From NCBI GenBank assembly GCA_030655315.1, contig JAURVT010000043.1, positions 62,001 through 126,000 of the forward strand: DNA of 64,000 nt. Direction: 5' to 3'. Under the pieces are notes generated by a model. The model worked only from the letters and a program-made list of their open reading frames with translations. It was not told the origin of the DNA and searched no databases. Shown piece by piece: positions 17,202-25,482 of the stretch. A program made the position numbers and the translations under genes. How positions within the stretch are numbered: the first letter of the stretch is position 1; the number at the start of each line of letters is the position of its first letter. Origin of the DNA: Nocardioidaceae bacterium (GTDB lineage: Bacteria; Actinomycetota; Actinomycetes; Propionibacteriales; Nocardioidaceae).

Positions 17202-17627
17202 ATGGACGCAGAGGACGTGGCGGTCGTGCTGGCCGAGGTCGAGTCGCCGGACGCCGCGGCGCACGCGGCCGACGAGCTCGCGAGGACCCATCCGGGCGAG
17301 TCGTACGCGGTGATCGCCTCGACCGACGTCGGCGTCGACCTCGTCGGGGTGCTCGCGGCCCTGGGCGACGGCATGCGCGAGCTGGTCTGCTGCGACCCGA
17401 TGGGACCATCGGTGGTCCCCGGGCACGCCCTGTCCCTGCGCCTGCTCGACGACGGCGTGGTGGGGCAGGACCTCGCCTACACCGTGCCGGCCCTGGAGGA
17501 CGCCGTCGACCTCGCCCGGCGCGAGATCGCCCGGGAGGGATCGGGGTGGAAGAGCTCCTTCGTCGTCGTCCTGGGTCCCCGACCGGTGCTCGACCTCGCG
17601 CGCCGGCACCTGGACGTCGCCGACTGA
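17202..17627 (+). CDS. Conserved hypothetical, 141 aa
   Basis: A 141-aa acidic, soluble protein with alternating strand/helix character: SYAVIASTDVGVDLVGVLAALGDGMRELVCCDPMG (residues about 30-64) and a C-terminal SSFVVVLGPRPVLDLARRHL. I do not recognise a family and see no catalytic motif. It sits between the importer operon and the VOC/XRE pair, with its own apparent leaderless promoter, so a role in the aromatic pathway is possible but unproven. Confidence 0.6.
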   Translation: MDAEDVAVVLAEVESPDAAAHAADELARTHPGESYAVIASTDVGVDLVGVLAALGDGMRELVCCDPMGPSVVPGHALSLRLLDDGVVGQDLAYTVPALEDAVDLARREIAREGSGWKSSFVVVLGPRPVLDLARRHLDVAD

Positions 17628-17643
17628 CTCGCGTGTGTGCATT

Positions 17644-17675
17644 TTGATGCGCACGCAATGAGCACTAGAGTGCTC
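17644..17675 (+). promoter_or_regulatory. Leaderless promoter with perfect operator palindrome
   Basis: TTGATG (17644-17649) and TAGAGT (17666-17671), 16 bases apart, place transcription start at about the ATG (17678). GAGCACT-AG-AGTGCTC (17660-17675) is a perfect dyad over the -10, and a second imperfect dyad (17635-17641 with 17648-17654) covers the -35. Both suit repression, perhaps by the XRE-cupin protein encoded downstream. Confidence 0.55.
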
Positions 17676-17677
17676 GC

Positions 17678-18115
17678 ATGACGACCACCACGCAGCCGCT
17701 GCCCCCCTTCCACCTCGCGCTCCCGGTGCACGACATCGATGCCGCGCGCCACTTCTACGGAGAGGTCCTCGGCTTCGGTCGTGGTCGCTCGGACGTGCGC
17801 TGGACCGACTGGAACGTCGACGGGCACCAGGTCGTCACGCACCAGGTCGACGACCACCGCAACGCCGTCGCGGGCACCAACCCGGTCGACGGCCACGAGG
17901 TGCCCGTGCCGCACTTCGGCCTCGTGCTGTCGGTCGAGCGGTTCCAGGAGCTGGCCGGCCGGCTCACCGAGGCCGGCACCGACTTCGTGATCGAGCCCTA
18001 CGTCCGCTTCGAGGGCGAGCCCGGCGAGCAGTGGACGATGTTCTTCCTCGACCCCTCGGGCAACGCGCTCGAGTTCAAGGCCTTCCAGGACCTCTCCCAG
18101 CTGTTCGCGGTCTGA
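17678..18115 (+). CDS. VOC superfamily protein (glyoxalase/dioxygenase fold)
   Basis: A 145-aa vicinal-oxygen-chelate protein with two paired beta-alpha-beta-beta-beta units: FHLALPVHDIDAARHFYGEVLGF (residues about 10-32) and a second unit ending MFFLDPSGNALEFKAF (about 122-137). The potential metal ligands His12, His74 area and Glu135 are in the expected places. It may be an isomerase, lyase or small dioxygenase. It is followed after 2 bases by the XRE-cupin regulator gene, an apparent two-gene operon with its own operator-covered promoter. Confidence 0.82.
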   Translation: MTTTTQPLPPFHLALPVHDIDAARHFYGEVLGFGRGRSDVRWTDWNVDGHQVVTHQVDDHRNAVAGTNPVDGHEVPVPHFGLVLSVERFQELAGRLTEAGTDFVIEPYVRFEGEPGEQWTMFFLDPSGNALEFKAFQDLSQLFAV

Positions 18116-18117
18116 GC

Positions 18118-18711
18118 GTGTCGCCGGCTGACGAGGGGACGGGCGAGGGCGAGCTCGCGCGGGGGTTCCTGGTCACCGTCGGCTCGCGCATCCGGGCGCT
18201 GCGCGCGGAGCGGTCGATGACCGTGCAGCAGCTCGCCGACCGGGCCGAGGTGAGCCGCCGGCTGATGACCCAGATCGAGCTCGGCCAGGCCAACCCCAGC
18301 CTGGTGGCGATCACCCGGATCGCGCGTCAGCTGGGCACCGAGTTCACCGAGCTCCTCAGCGCTCCGGCCGAGACCCCCGTGCAGGTGCACGCCGCCGGCG
18401 CGCACGTGCTCGTGTGGTCGAGCGAGGCCGGCAGCACCGCCCACCTGCTCGCCGCCTCCGACACCCGGGCCGCCGACCTCTGGCTCTGGCGGCTGCTGCC
18501 CGGTGACGGCTACGCGGGCCGGGCCGACCCGGCGCGCTCGCAGGAGCTGTTCTACGTCCTGTCCGGCTCCCTCACCCTCGCCGTCGACGGCCTGGAGGTC
18601 GTCGTCGGCCCCGGCGCGTCGAGCCGCCTGCGCAGCGACCGCGCCTACACCTACGCCAACCCCGGCACCACCCCCGTCACGTTCGTCCGCACCGTCGCCC
18701 TCACCCCCTGA
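18118..18711 (+). CDS. XRE-family regulator with C-terminal cupin
   Basis: A 197-aa regulator: a Cro/C1-type HTH (SRIRALRAERSMTVQQLADRAEVSRRLMTQIELGQANPSL, residues about 22-62) joined to a cupin sensor domain (about 90-190, with PGDGYAGRADPARSQELFYVLSGSLTLAVDG). Such XRE-cupin proteins sense small metabolites and often autoregulate. The GTG start is chosen because the upstream part of the frame overlaps the VOC gene; no strong ribosome site is seen, so translation may be coupled. It is convergent with the repeat-flanked gene. Confidence 0.88.
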   Translation: MSPADEGTGEGELARGFLVTVGSRIRALRAERSMTVQQLADRAEVSRRLMTQIELGQANPSLVAITRIARQLGTEFTELLSAPAETPVQVHAAGAHVLVWSSEAGSTAHLLAASDTRAADLWLWRLLPGDGYAGRADPARSQELFYVLSGSLTLAVDGLEVVVGPGASSRLRSDRAYTYANPGTTPVTFVRTVALTP

Positions 18712-18719
18712 CGCGCCCC

Positions 18720-18814
18720 GTCGGATTCCCAGGTAGGCACGGTCTTCCGACAGGACCCCGGAGAACTTCCCGTGGTCCTGTCGGATCCCCGGGTGAGGTG
18801 GGACGGGTGGGACG
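18720..18814. repeat. Left 95-bp inverted repeat with internal hairpin
   Basis: Inverted copy of 19908-20002: I count about 78 of 95 matching positions with no gaps. It contains a hairpin: 18747-18761 pairs with 18770-18784 (14 of 15 pairs) around an 8-base loop. Compared with the right copy, stem pair 6 is A-T here and G-C there, and pair 8 is G-C here and A-T there: paired changes that keep the stem. The inner 18 bases (18797-18814) and outer 24 bases (one mismatch) are the best conserved. Being between convergent genes, it may also terminate transcription. Confidence 0.85.
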
Positions 18815-18820
18815 GCGACG

Positions 18821-19807
18821 TCAGACGAGCGACGCGCGCGCCGGCACGAAGAGCTGACGGGACTGCTCGATCTCGCGACGCAGGCGCTCGGCCGTCCGGC
18901 CCTCGTTGCGGTCGAGCACGTCGGACCACACGAAGCGGCTCATCCCGGCGCGGGTGGCGCGGAGCCGGTCCTCGCGGGCCTTCTCGCGGACGACGGCGTC
19001 GGACGCGGTCTCGCCCTCGCGGACGAGGCGGAGGTACTTGACCTTGCCGTCGAACTCGCCGAGGTGGCGGCCGTCGAGCCAGCTGAAGTCGGTCCGTCCG
19101 GCGACCCCGAGCGCGTCGCGCACCACGCGCTGCAGCTCGGGACGGGGGAGTCCGAACACCTTGCAGATCCAGCGGACCAATGTCTCGCCCGGCGACTCGG
19201 CGCGGGCGTCGGCGAAGGCCAGCACGAGGCGGAACCGGGCGGCCTGGGGCCAGCGCTCGAAGATCCGCTCGATCGCGGTGAGCTCGTCGACCGTGACCAG
19301 CCCCAGGTGCAGCGCCGAGTCGACCATCACCGCCGCACGCTTCTGGTCGACGAGCGTGGCCGCCTGACGCAGCGCGGCCGCGGGAGCGACCACGAGCTGC
19401 CCGTGCGCGTCCCGGGCGACGTGCGGGAGCAGCGGGGACTTGGCCTCGTGGTGGCAGACGCCGGACTCGCGGCGGCTCGATCCGCCGTCGAGCCGCAGCG
19501 CGTGGACGGTGCGCAGGTCGACGTCGACGGTGGCGATCCCGTGGGCGAGGACCGCCGTCGTGTGCGAGAGCGCGACCCGGTTGCCGAGCTTGTGGGTGCA
19601 GGCCCGCGCGGCCACGAGGTGCTGCTCCTGGGGGGCCAGGGCCCTGAACGCCTCGCCGGGGGCGTACGCGCCGACGCGCACCCGCTCCCACTCGTGCGTG
19701 TGCAGGGCCTCGCGGATGCTGCGGTCGTGGTGGCCGATCGAGAGCGCCTGCTCGCGGGTGAAGTAGCCGCCGCCGGCCTCGGCGACGAGCTCGAGATAGG
19801 GGTCCAT
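18821..19807 (-). CDS. AbiEi-type winged-helix protein with nuclease-like C-terminal fold
   Basis: A 328-aa protein. The N-terminal 60 residues (GYFTREQALSIGHHDRSIREAL, then WERVRVGAYAPGE) match the winged-helix pattern of AbiEi-type antitoxin-like proteins. The C-terminal part carries GRTDFSWLDGRHLGEFDGK, giving Asp240, Glu251, Asp253 and Lys255, which can be read as a PD-(D/E)XK nuclease core of the DUF559/Vsr-like sort, preceded by ESPGETLVRW. No toxin partner is adjacent. The gene fills the space between two 95-bp inverted repeats. The start at 19807 is preferred because upstream frame sequence runs into the repeat. Activity is inference. Confidence 0.7.
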   Translation of the reverse strand: MDPYLELVAEAGGGYFTREQALSIGHHDRSIREALHTHEWERVRVGAYAPGEAFRALAPQEQHLVAARACTHKLGNRVALSHTTAVLAHGIATVDVDLRTVHALRLDGGSSRRESGVCHHEAKSPLLPHVARDAHGQLVVAPAAALRQAATLVDQKRAAVMVDSALHLGLVTVDELTAIERIFERWPQAARFRLVLAFADARAESPGETLVRWICKVFGLPRPELQRVVRDALGVAGRTDFSWLDGRHLGEFDGKVKYLRLVREGETASDAVVREKAREDRLRATRAGMSRFVWSDVLDRNEGRTAERLRREIEQSRQLFVPARASLV

Positions 19808-19907
19808 GCACCACAGGCTGGCGGTGCGACGACGGCGGCGGCACCCGTCGTCGGTCCACCTGTGGACGGCCGGCACCCTCGCGCACCCCTGTGGACGACG
19901 GGCGGCT

Positions 19908-20002
19908 CGTCCCACCCGTCCCACCCGGCACGGAGAACCGACGGAACCACGGAGAGTTCGCCGTGGTTCCGTCGGACAACCGTGCCTACCTGGGAAACCG
20001 AC
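19908..20002. repeat. Right 95-bp inverted repeat with internal hairpin
   Basis: Inverted partner of 18720-18814. Its hairpin is perfect: 19938-19952 (CCGACGGAACCACGG) pairs with 19961-19975 around an 8-base loop. It lies between divergent genes, upstream of both, where a terminator would make little sense. That favours a mobile-element or structural role over simple termination. I see no clear target-site duplication outside the two copies. Confidence 0.85.
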
Positions 20003-20055
20003 ACGGGCAGGACGCGCGGAGCTCCGGTGGCGCGGGGGCGGGGGATGCGTGACGG

Positions 20056-20119
20056 TTGACACACGCGCCGGAGTTTGCGAAGTTTCCGTTTACAGGATTG
20101 TTGTTTCCACTCAGTGGAA
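20056..20119 (+). promoter_or_regulatory. glc operon promoter with two IclR-like operators
   Basis: A consensus -35 TTGACA is at 20056-20061 (the -10 is weak). Downstream are a perfect dyad TTCCACT-C-AGTGGAA (20105-20119) and a degenerate copy TTTCC-N7-GGA (20083-20097). Their centres are 21 bp apart, two helical turns. TTCC/GGAA dyads are typical of IclR-family sites, and IclR-family proteins often control glyoxylate genes. No such regulator gene lies in the window. Confidence 0.6.
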
Positions 20120-20137
20120 TTAGGGCGAAGGAGCGGC

Positions 20138-22318
20138 ATGGACCAGCGAGTTGAGGTCGGAGGCCTGAGGGTCGCCGAGGAGCTGCACCGGTTCGTCGAG
20201 GACGAGGCGCTGCCCGGCTCGGGCGTGGAGCCCGCGGCGTTCTGGGACGGCCTGGGCGCGATCGTGCGCGACCTGGCGCCGCGCAACCGCGAGCTGCTCG
20301 CCCGCCGAGACGAGCTCCAGGCCTCGCTGGACGGCTGGCACCGCGAGCACCCCGGCACGCCCGACCCCGACGCGTACGCCGGGTTCCTGCGCGAGATCGG
20401 CTACCTCCTCGACGAGCCCGCCGACGTCGCCGTGACGACGTCCGACGTCGACGACGAGGTCGCCCGGCTCGCCGGTCCGCAGCTGGTGGTGCCGCTGCTC
20501 AACGCGCGCTTCGCCACCAACGCCGTCAACGCGCGGTGGGGCTCGCTCTACGACGCCCTCTACGGCTCCGACGTCGTCCCCCAGGAGGGCGACCTCGCAC
20601 CGGGCCAGGGCTACAACCGGGCCCGCGGTGACGAGGTCATCGCCCGCGGCCGGGCCTTGCTCGACGCGCACTTCGCGCTCGCGACGGGCTCGCACGTCGA
20701 CGCCACCGCCTACGCCGTGGACGACGACGGCCTCGCCGTCACCGTCGACGGCGCCGTGGTGCGGCTCGCCGACCCGGCCCAGCTGGTCGGCCACCGCGGC
20801 TCGAGGGACGCGCCCGAGGGTGTCGTGCTCAAGCACCACGGGCTGCACGTCGAGATCCAGGTCGACGCCGAGCACGCCATCGGCAGCACCGACCGCGCCG
20901 GCGTCAAGGACCTGCTGGTCGAGTCCGCCGTCAGCACGATCATGGACCTCGAGGACTCCGTCGCCGCCGTCGACGCCGCCGACAAGGTGCTCGGCTACCG
21001 CAACTGGCTGCACCTGATGAGCGGCACGCTCGCCGAGGAGGTCACCAAGGGCGGCACGACCTTCACCCGGTCGATGAACGCCGACCGCACCTGCACCTCG
21101 CCCTCGGGCGAGGAGGTCACGCTGCGCGGACGCTCGCTGCTCTTCATCCGCCAGGTCGGCCACCTGATGACCACCGACGCCGTCCTCGACGCCGACGGCC
21201 AGGAGGTGCCCGAGGGCATCCTCGACGCGGTCGTCACGGCGCTGGGCAGCCTCGCCGACCTGCAGGGCCGCACCGAGCGCGCCAACTCCCTCACCGGCTC
21301 GATGTACGTCGTCAAGCCCAAGATGCACGGCCCCGACGAGGTCGCGTTCGCCGTCGAGCTGTTCGGACGGGTCGAGCAGCTGCTCGGCATGACGCCGCTG
21401 TCGATCAAGGTCGGGATCATGGACGAGGAGCGGCGCACCACGCTCAACCTCAAGGCCTGCATCGAGCAGGCCCGCGAGCGCCTCGCGTTCATCAACACCG
21501 GCTTTCTCGACCGCACCGGTGACGAGATCCACACCTCGATGCAGGCCGGCCCGGTGGTCCGCAAGGGCGCCATGAAGAGCGAGGGCTGGATCGCGGCGTA
21601 CGAGGACCTCAACGTCGACATCGGCCTGGAGTCCGGGCTGCTCGGCCGCGCCCAGATCGGCAAGGGCATGTGGGCCGCGCCCGACAGCCTCGCCGCCATG
21701 TACGAGGCGAAGATCGGTCACCCGAAGGCCGGCGCCAGCTGTGCCTGGGTGCCGTCGCCGACGGCCGCGACGGTGCACGCGCTGCACTACCACCAGGTCG
21801 ACGTCCGGGCCCGCCAGGAGGAGCTGCGCGACGGTGGCCGACGTGCCGACCGCTCCCAGCTGCTGCACGTGCCGCTCGGCGACCCGACCACCTGGTCCGA
21901 CGAGGACCGCCAGCAGGAGATCGACAACAACCTGCAGTCGCTGCTCGGCTACGTCGTCCGCTGGGTCGACGCCGGGGTGGGGTGCTCCAAGGTCCCCGAC
22001 ATCACCGGCGAGGCGCTGATGGAGGACCGCGCCACCTGCCGCATCAGCGCGCAGCACGTCGCCAACTGGCTGCTCCACGGCGTCGTCGACGCCGACCAGG
22101 TCGAGCAGACCCTGCGCCGCATGGCCGAGGTCGTCGACGGGCAGAACAGCGCCGACCCGACCTACCTGCCCATGGCCCCGGCCTTCGACGGCGACGCGTT
22201 CGCCGCCGCCCGCGAGCTCGTGCTCGGCGGCCTGGACCAGCCCGCCGGCTACACCGAGCCGATCCTGCACCGCCGCCGCGCGGAGCAGAAGACCCACCAG
22301 AAGGAGAACGCCTCGTGA
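20138..22318 (+). CDS. glcB: Malate synthase G
   Basis: Condenses glyoxylate with acetyl-CoA to malate. The 726-aa length fits the monomeric G isoform. Recognisable regions are [18 protein letters not shown] (about residues 267-284), [14 protein letters not shown] (about 502-515) and [22 protein letters not shown] (about 536-557). GAAGGAG (20127-20133) supports the ATG. It is the first gene of the glycolate operon and consumes the glyoxylate made by GlcDEF. The stop overlaps the glcG start. Confidence 0.95.
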   Translation: MDQRVEVGGLRVAEELHRFVEDEALPGSGVEPAAFWDGLGAIVRDLAPRNRELLARRDELQASLDGWHREHPGTPDPDAYAGFLREIGYLLDEPADVAVTTSDVDDEVARLAGPQLVVPLLNARFATNAVNARWGSLYDALYGSDVVPQEGDLAPGQGYNRARGDEVIARGRALLDAHFALATGSHVDATAYAVDDDGLAVTVDGAVVRLADPAQLVGHRGSRDAPEGVVLKHHGLHVEIQVDAEHAIGSTDRAGVKDLLVESAVSTIMDLEDSVAAVDAADKVLGYRNWLHLMSGTLAEEVTKGGTTFTRSMNADRTCTSPSGEEVTLRGRSLLFIRQVGHLMTTDAVLDADGQEVPEGILDAVVTALGSLADLQGRTERANSLTGSMYVVKPKMHGPDEVAFAVELFGRVEQLLGMTPLSIKVGIMDEERRTTLNLKACIEQARERLAFINTGFLDRTGDEIHTSMQAGPVVRKGAMKSEGWIAAYEDLNVDIGLESGLLGRAQIGKGMWAAPDSLAAMYEAKIGHPKAGASCAWVPSPTAATVHALHYHQVDVRARQEELRDGGRRADRSQLLHVPLGDPTTWSDEDRQQEIDNNLQSLLGYVVRWVDAGVGCSKVPDITGEALMEDRATCRISAQHVANWLLHGVVDADQVEQTLRRMAEVVDGQNSADPTYLPMAPAFDGDAFAAARELVLGGLDQPAGYTEPILHRRRAEQKTHQKENAS

Positions 22319-22746
22319 CCACCCTCGACCTCGAGACCGCCCGGACCATCGTGGCGGCCACCCGAGCCCACGGCCGTGAGGCCGGGTTCAAGCCGCTCAC
22401 CGTCGTCGTGCTCGACCCGGGCGGCCACGTCGTCGCCGTCGAGCGCGAGGACGGCGCGTCGATGAGCCGCTTCGAGATCGGCTACGGCAAGGCCCACGGC
22501 GCCCTCGCCCTCGGCATGGGGTCGCGCTCGATCATGGGACGCGCGGAGCAGCAGGCCTACTTCGTCGCGGCCGTCACGCACGCCGTCGGCGGCGCGCTGG
22601 TGCCCGTCCCGGGCGGCGTGCTCGTCCGCGACGCCGACGGCACCCTCCTCGGTGCGGTCGGCGTCACCGGCGACACCTCCGACCACGACGAGGCCGCCGC
22701 CGTGGCCGGCATCGAGAGCGCGGGGCTCACCGCGCAGGCCGACTGA
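22315..22746 (+). CDS. glcG: GlcG/HbpS family protein
   Basis: A 143-aa member of the GlcG/HbpS-like (DUF336) family: [46 protein letters not shown], and a glycine-rich core [31 protein letters not shown]. Homologues bind haem or corrinoids or assist oxidases; the exact job of GlcG in glycolate operons is not established. The GTG start overlaps the glcB stop, and AAGGAG (22301-22306) precedes it. Confidence 0.88.
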   Translation: MTTLDLETARTIVAATRAHGREAGFKPLTVVVLDPGGHVVAVEREDGASMSRFEIGYGKAHGALALGMGSRSIMGRAEQQAYFVAAVTHAVGGALVPVPGGVLVRDADGTLLGAVGVTGDTSDHDEAAAVAGIESAGLTAQAD

Positions 22747-22756
22747 GGCTCGCGCC

Positions 22757-24223
22757 ATGACGAGCACGGGCGTCGACGCCGTCGCCGAGCTGGCCCACCG
22801 GCTGCTCCCGGCCGCCGGGGTGGTCACCGACCGCGCGCGGCTGCGGACCTACGAGTGCGACGGTCTCGCGCACTACCGCGTGACGCCCGCGCTCGTCGTC
22901 ATCCCCGAGGACTCCGACCAGCTGGCCGCGATCGTGCGTGCGTGCGCCGAGCAGCAGGTGCCGTACGTCGCCCGCGGCTCGGGCACCGGTCTGTCCGGCG
23001 GCGCCCTGCCGCACGCCGAGGGCGTGCTCGTCGTGACCTCACGGATGCGCACCATCCGCGAGGTCAGGCGCGAGGACCAGCGCGCCGTCGTCGACCCCGG
23101 CGTCATCAACCTCGACGTCACCCGTGCCGCGACGCCGCACGGCTACTACTACGCGCCCGATCCGTCGAGCCAGCAGATCTGCTCGATCGGCGGGAACGTC
23201 GCGGAGAACTCCGGCGGCGCGCACTGCCTGAAGTACGGCTTCACCACCAACCACGTGGTGGGGGCCGACTTCGTCACCCCGACCGGGGACACCGTCCGCC
23301 TCGGCGGCGACGCGCCCGACGCGCCGGGCTACGACCTGCTGGGCGCGGTCGTGGGCTCCGAGGGCACCCTCGGCATCGTCACCACGGTGACGGTGAAGCT
23401 CACCCGCCTGCCCGAGGAGGTCCGCACCCTGCTGGTCGGCTTCGAGTCCACCGACCAGGCGGGCGCGGCCACCTCGGCGATGATCGCGGCCGGCATCGTG
23501 CCCGCGGCCGTCGAGATGATGGACGCGCTCGCGATCGAGGCCGCCGAGGCCGCCGTCCAGTGCAACTACCCCGACGGGGCCGGCGCGGTGCTCGTGATCG
23601 AGCTCGACGGCGCCGCGGAGGACGTCGCGGCCGAGTACGCCGACGTCGAGCGGCTGTGTGCCGAGAACGGCTCCTTCGAGCAGCGCCTGGCCACCGACCC
23701 CACCGACCGTGCGCTGATCTGGAAGGGCCGAAAGTCCGCGTTCGCGGCGGTCGGCCGGATCAGCCCGGACTACATCGTCCAGGACGGCGTCATCCCGCGC
23801 ACCGCCCTCCCCGAGGTGCTGAGCGCGATCGCCGAGCTCTCCGGGTCGTCGGGCGTGCGCGTGGCCAACGTCTTCCACGCCGGCGACGGCAACCTGCACC
23901 CGCTCGTGCTGTTCGACGACGCGATCGAGGGCGCGGGAGAGGCCGCGGAGAAGGTGAGCGGCGCGATCCTCGACCTGTGCATCGAACACGGCGGGTCCAT
24001 CACCGGCGAGCACGGCGTCGGCATGGACAAGGCCAAGTACATGCCGCGGATGTACACCGACGACGACCTCGACACCATGCAGCTCGTGCGCTGCGCGTTC
24101 GACCCGGCCGGCATCTCCAACCCCGGCAAGCTGTTCCCGACCCCCCGGCTGTGCGGCGAGGTGCCCGGGCGTCACAAGGGCGCCCACCCGCTGCAGGAAG
24201 CCGGTCTGGCGGAGGTGTTCTGA
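22757..24223 (+). CDS. glcD: Glycolate oxidase FAD subunit GlcD
   Basis: A 488-aa FAD-linked oxidase (VAO/PCMH fold) that oxidises glycolate to glyoxylate. The FAD-binding domain carries YVARGSGTGLSGGALP (about residues 74-89) and SIGGNVAENSGGAHCLKYG; the C-terminal cap ends with NVFHAGDGNLHPLVLFD and GGSITGEHGVGMDK, the substrate/FAD-site signatures of D-2-hydroxyacid oxidases. It overlaps glcE by one base (TGATG) and forms the membrane-linked complex with GlcE and GlcF. Confidence 0.93.
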   Translation: MTSTGVDAVAELAHRLLPAAGVVTDRARLRTYECDGLAHYRVTPALVVIPEDSDQLAAIVRACAEQQVPYVARGSGTGLSGGALPHAEGVLVVTSRMRTIREVRREDQRAVVDPGVINLDVTRAATPHGYYYAPDPSSQQICSIGGNVAENSGGAHCLKYGFTTNHVVGADFVTPTGDTVRLGGDAPDAPGYDLLGAVVGSEGTLGIVTTVTVKLTRLPEEVRTLLVGFESTDQAGAATSAMIAAGIVPAAVEMMDALAIEAAEAAVQCNYPDGAGAVLVIELDGAAEDVAAEYADVERLCAENGSFEQRLATDPTDRALIWKGRKSAFAAVGRISPDYIVQDGVIPRTALPEVLSAIAELSGSSGVRVANVFHAGDGNLHPLVLFDDAIEGAGEAAEKVSGAILDLCIEHGGSITGEHGVGMDKAKYMPRMYTDDDLDTMQLVRCAFDPAGISNPGKLFPTPRLCGEVPGRHKGAHPLQEAGLAEVF

Positions 24224-25479
24224 TGACGACCGACGTGCGGGACGACGCCGTCCGCGAGGCGCTCGGCTCGGCCTGCGACGAGGTCCGCGACCCCGGGCCC
24301 CGCGACCGGGTCGACGGCGTCGAGCCGGGCCTGGTGGCCCGTCCGACGAGCACCGAGCAGGTCGCGGAGGTGATGCGTGCCGCCGCCGCCCACGGGCTGA
24401 GCGTGGTGCCGCGCGGGCGGGGCACGAAGCTCTCGTGGGGCACGCCGCCCCGCAGCGCCGACGTGCTCCTCGACCTCGGCGCGATGGACCGGGTGCTCGA
24501 CCACGCGGCGGGCGACCTGATCGTCGCCGCCCAGGCGGGCACGCCGCTGCAGGAGGTGCAGCGGGTGGCCGCCGGTGGCGACCAGCGGCTCACCCTCGAC
24601 GAGACCGTCCCCGGCGGCACCGTCGGCGGCGTGCTGGCCACCAACGCCAGCGGCGCCCGTCGTACCGGCTTCGGCACCGCGCGCGACCTGCTGATCGGCA
24701 TCACGATGGTCCGCGCCGACGGCGTCGTCGCCAAGGCCGGCGGACGCGTGGTCAAGAACGTCGCGGGTTACGACATCGGCAAGCTGCTCATCGGCTCGGC
24801 CGGCACCCTCGGCGTCATCGTCGACGCCACCTTCCGCCTGCACCCGGTGCCCCCGAGCTCGCGGTGGGTCTCGGCCCCCGTCTCCGACCCACGTCACGCG
24901 CTCGAGCTGGCCCAGACGGCCGTCCACAGCCAGGTGGTCCCGGCCGCGGTCGAGATCGGCTGGGACGGCGACGCCGGCCAGGTGAGCGTCCTGCTGGAGG
25001 GACGCGCCGACGGCGTGTCCGCCCGGGTCGACCGCCTGCGCGAGCTGCTCGGGGCCGGCGCCACCGACGACGCCCGGCCGCCGGCCGGAGGTGCCGCCTA
25101 CCCGTGGGACGTGACCGCGTCCGGCGACGACCGCAGCACCGCGCTCAAGCTCGCCTTCTGCCTGTCGGGCCTGGCCGACGTGCTCGCTGCGGCGTCCGCG
25201 GCCGGGGCGTCGGTCCGCGGGTCCGCCGGCTCCGGCGTGCTGTACGCCGCGCTGCCGGCCTCCAAGGCGCTCGACGCGACCTCGTCCGCCGTGACGACCC
25301 TGCGCGAGGCCTGCCTGCGTCACGGCGGCAGCGCCGTCGTCGTGGACGCCGCCGCCGCCGTCAAGCAGGCCGTGGACATGTGGGGCCCCGTGCCCGCCCT
25401 CGACCTGATGCGCCGCGTGAAGGACCAGTTCGACCCCGACCACAGGCTCGCGCCGGGTCGCTTCGTGGGAGGTATCTGA
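24223..25479 (+). CDS. glcE: Glycolate oxidase subunit GlcE
   Basis: A 418-aa FAD-binding subunit homologous to GlcD but with a shorter cap. FAD-domain features: VVPRGRGTKLSWG (about residues 60-72), ETVPGGTVGGVLATNASGARRTGFG (about 127-151) and VVKNVAGYDIGKLLIGSAGTLGVI. The C-terminus DQFDPDHRLAPGRFVGG is typical of GlcE. It is translated directly behind glcD. Confidence 0.92.
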   Translation: MTTDVRDDAVREALGSACDEVRDPGPRDRVDGVEPGLVARPTSTEQVAEVMRAAAAHGLSVVPRGRGTKLSWGTPPRSADVLLDLGAMDRVLDHAAGDLIVAAQAGTPLQEVQRVAAGGDQRLTLDETVPGGTVGGVLATNASGARRTGFGTARDLLIGITMVRADGVVAKAGGRVVKNVAGYDIGKLLIGSAGTLGVIVDATFRLHPVPPSSRWVSAPVSDPRHALELAQTAVHSQVVPAAVEIGWDGDAGQVSVLLEGRADGVSARVDRLRELLGAGATDDARPPAGGAAYPWDVTASGDDRSTALKLAFCLSGLADVLAAASAAGASVRGSAGSGVLYAALPASKALDATSSAVTTLREACLRHGGSAVVVDAAAAVKQAVDMWGPVPALDLMRRVKDQFDPDHRLAPGRFVGGI

Positions 25480-25482
25480 GCC

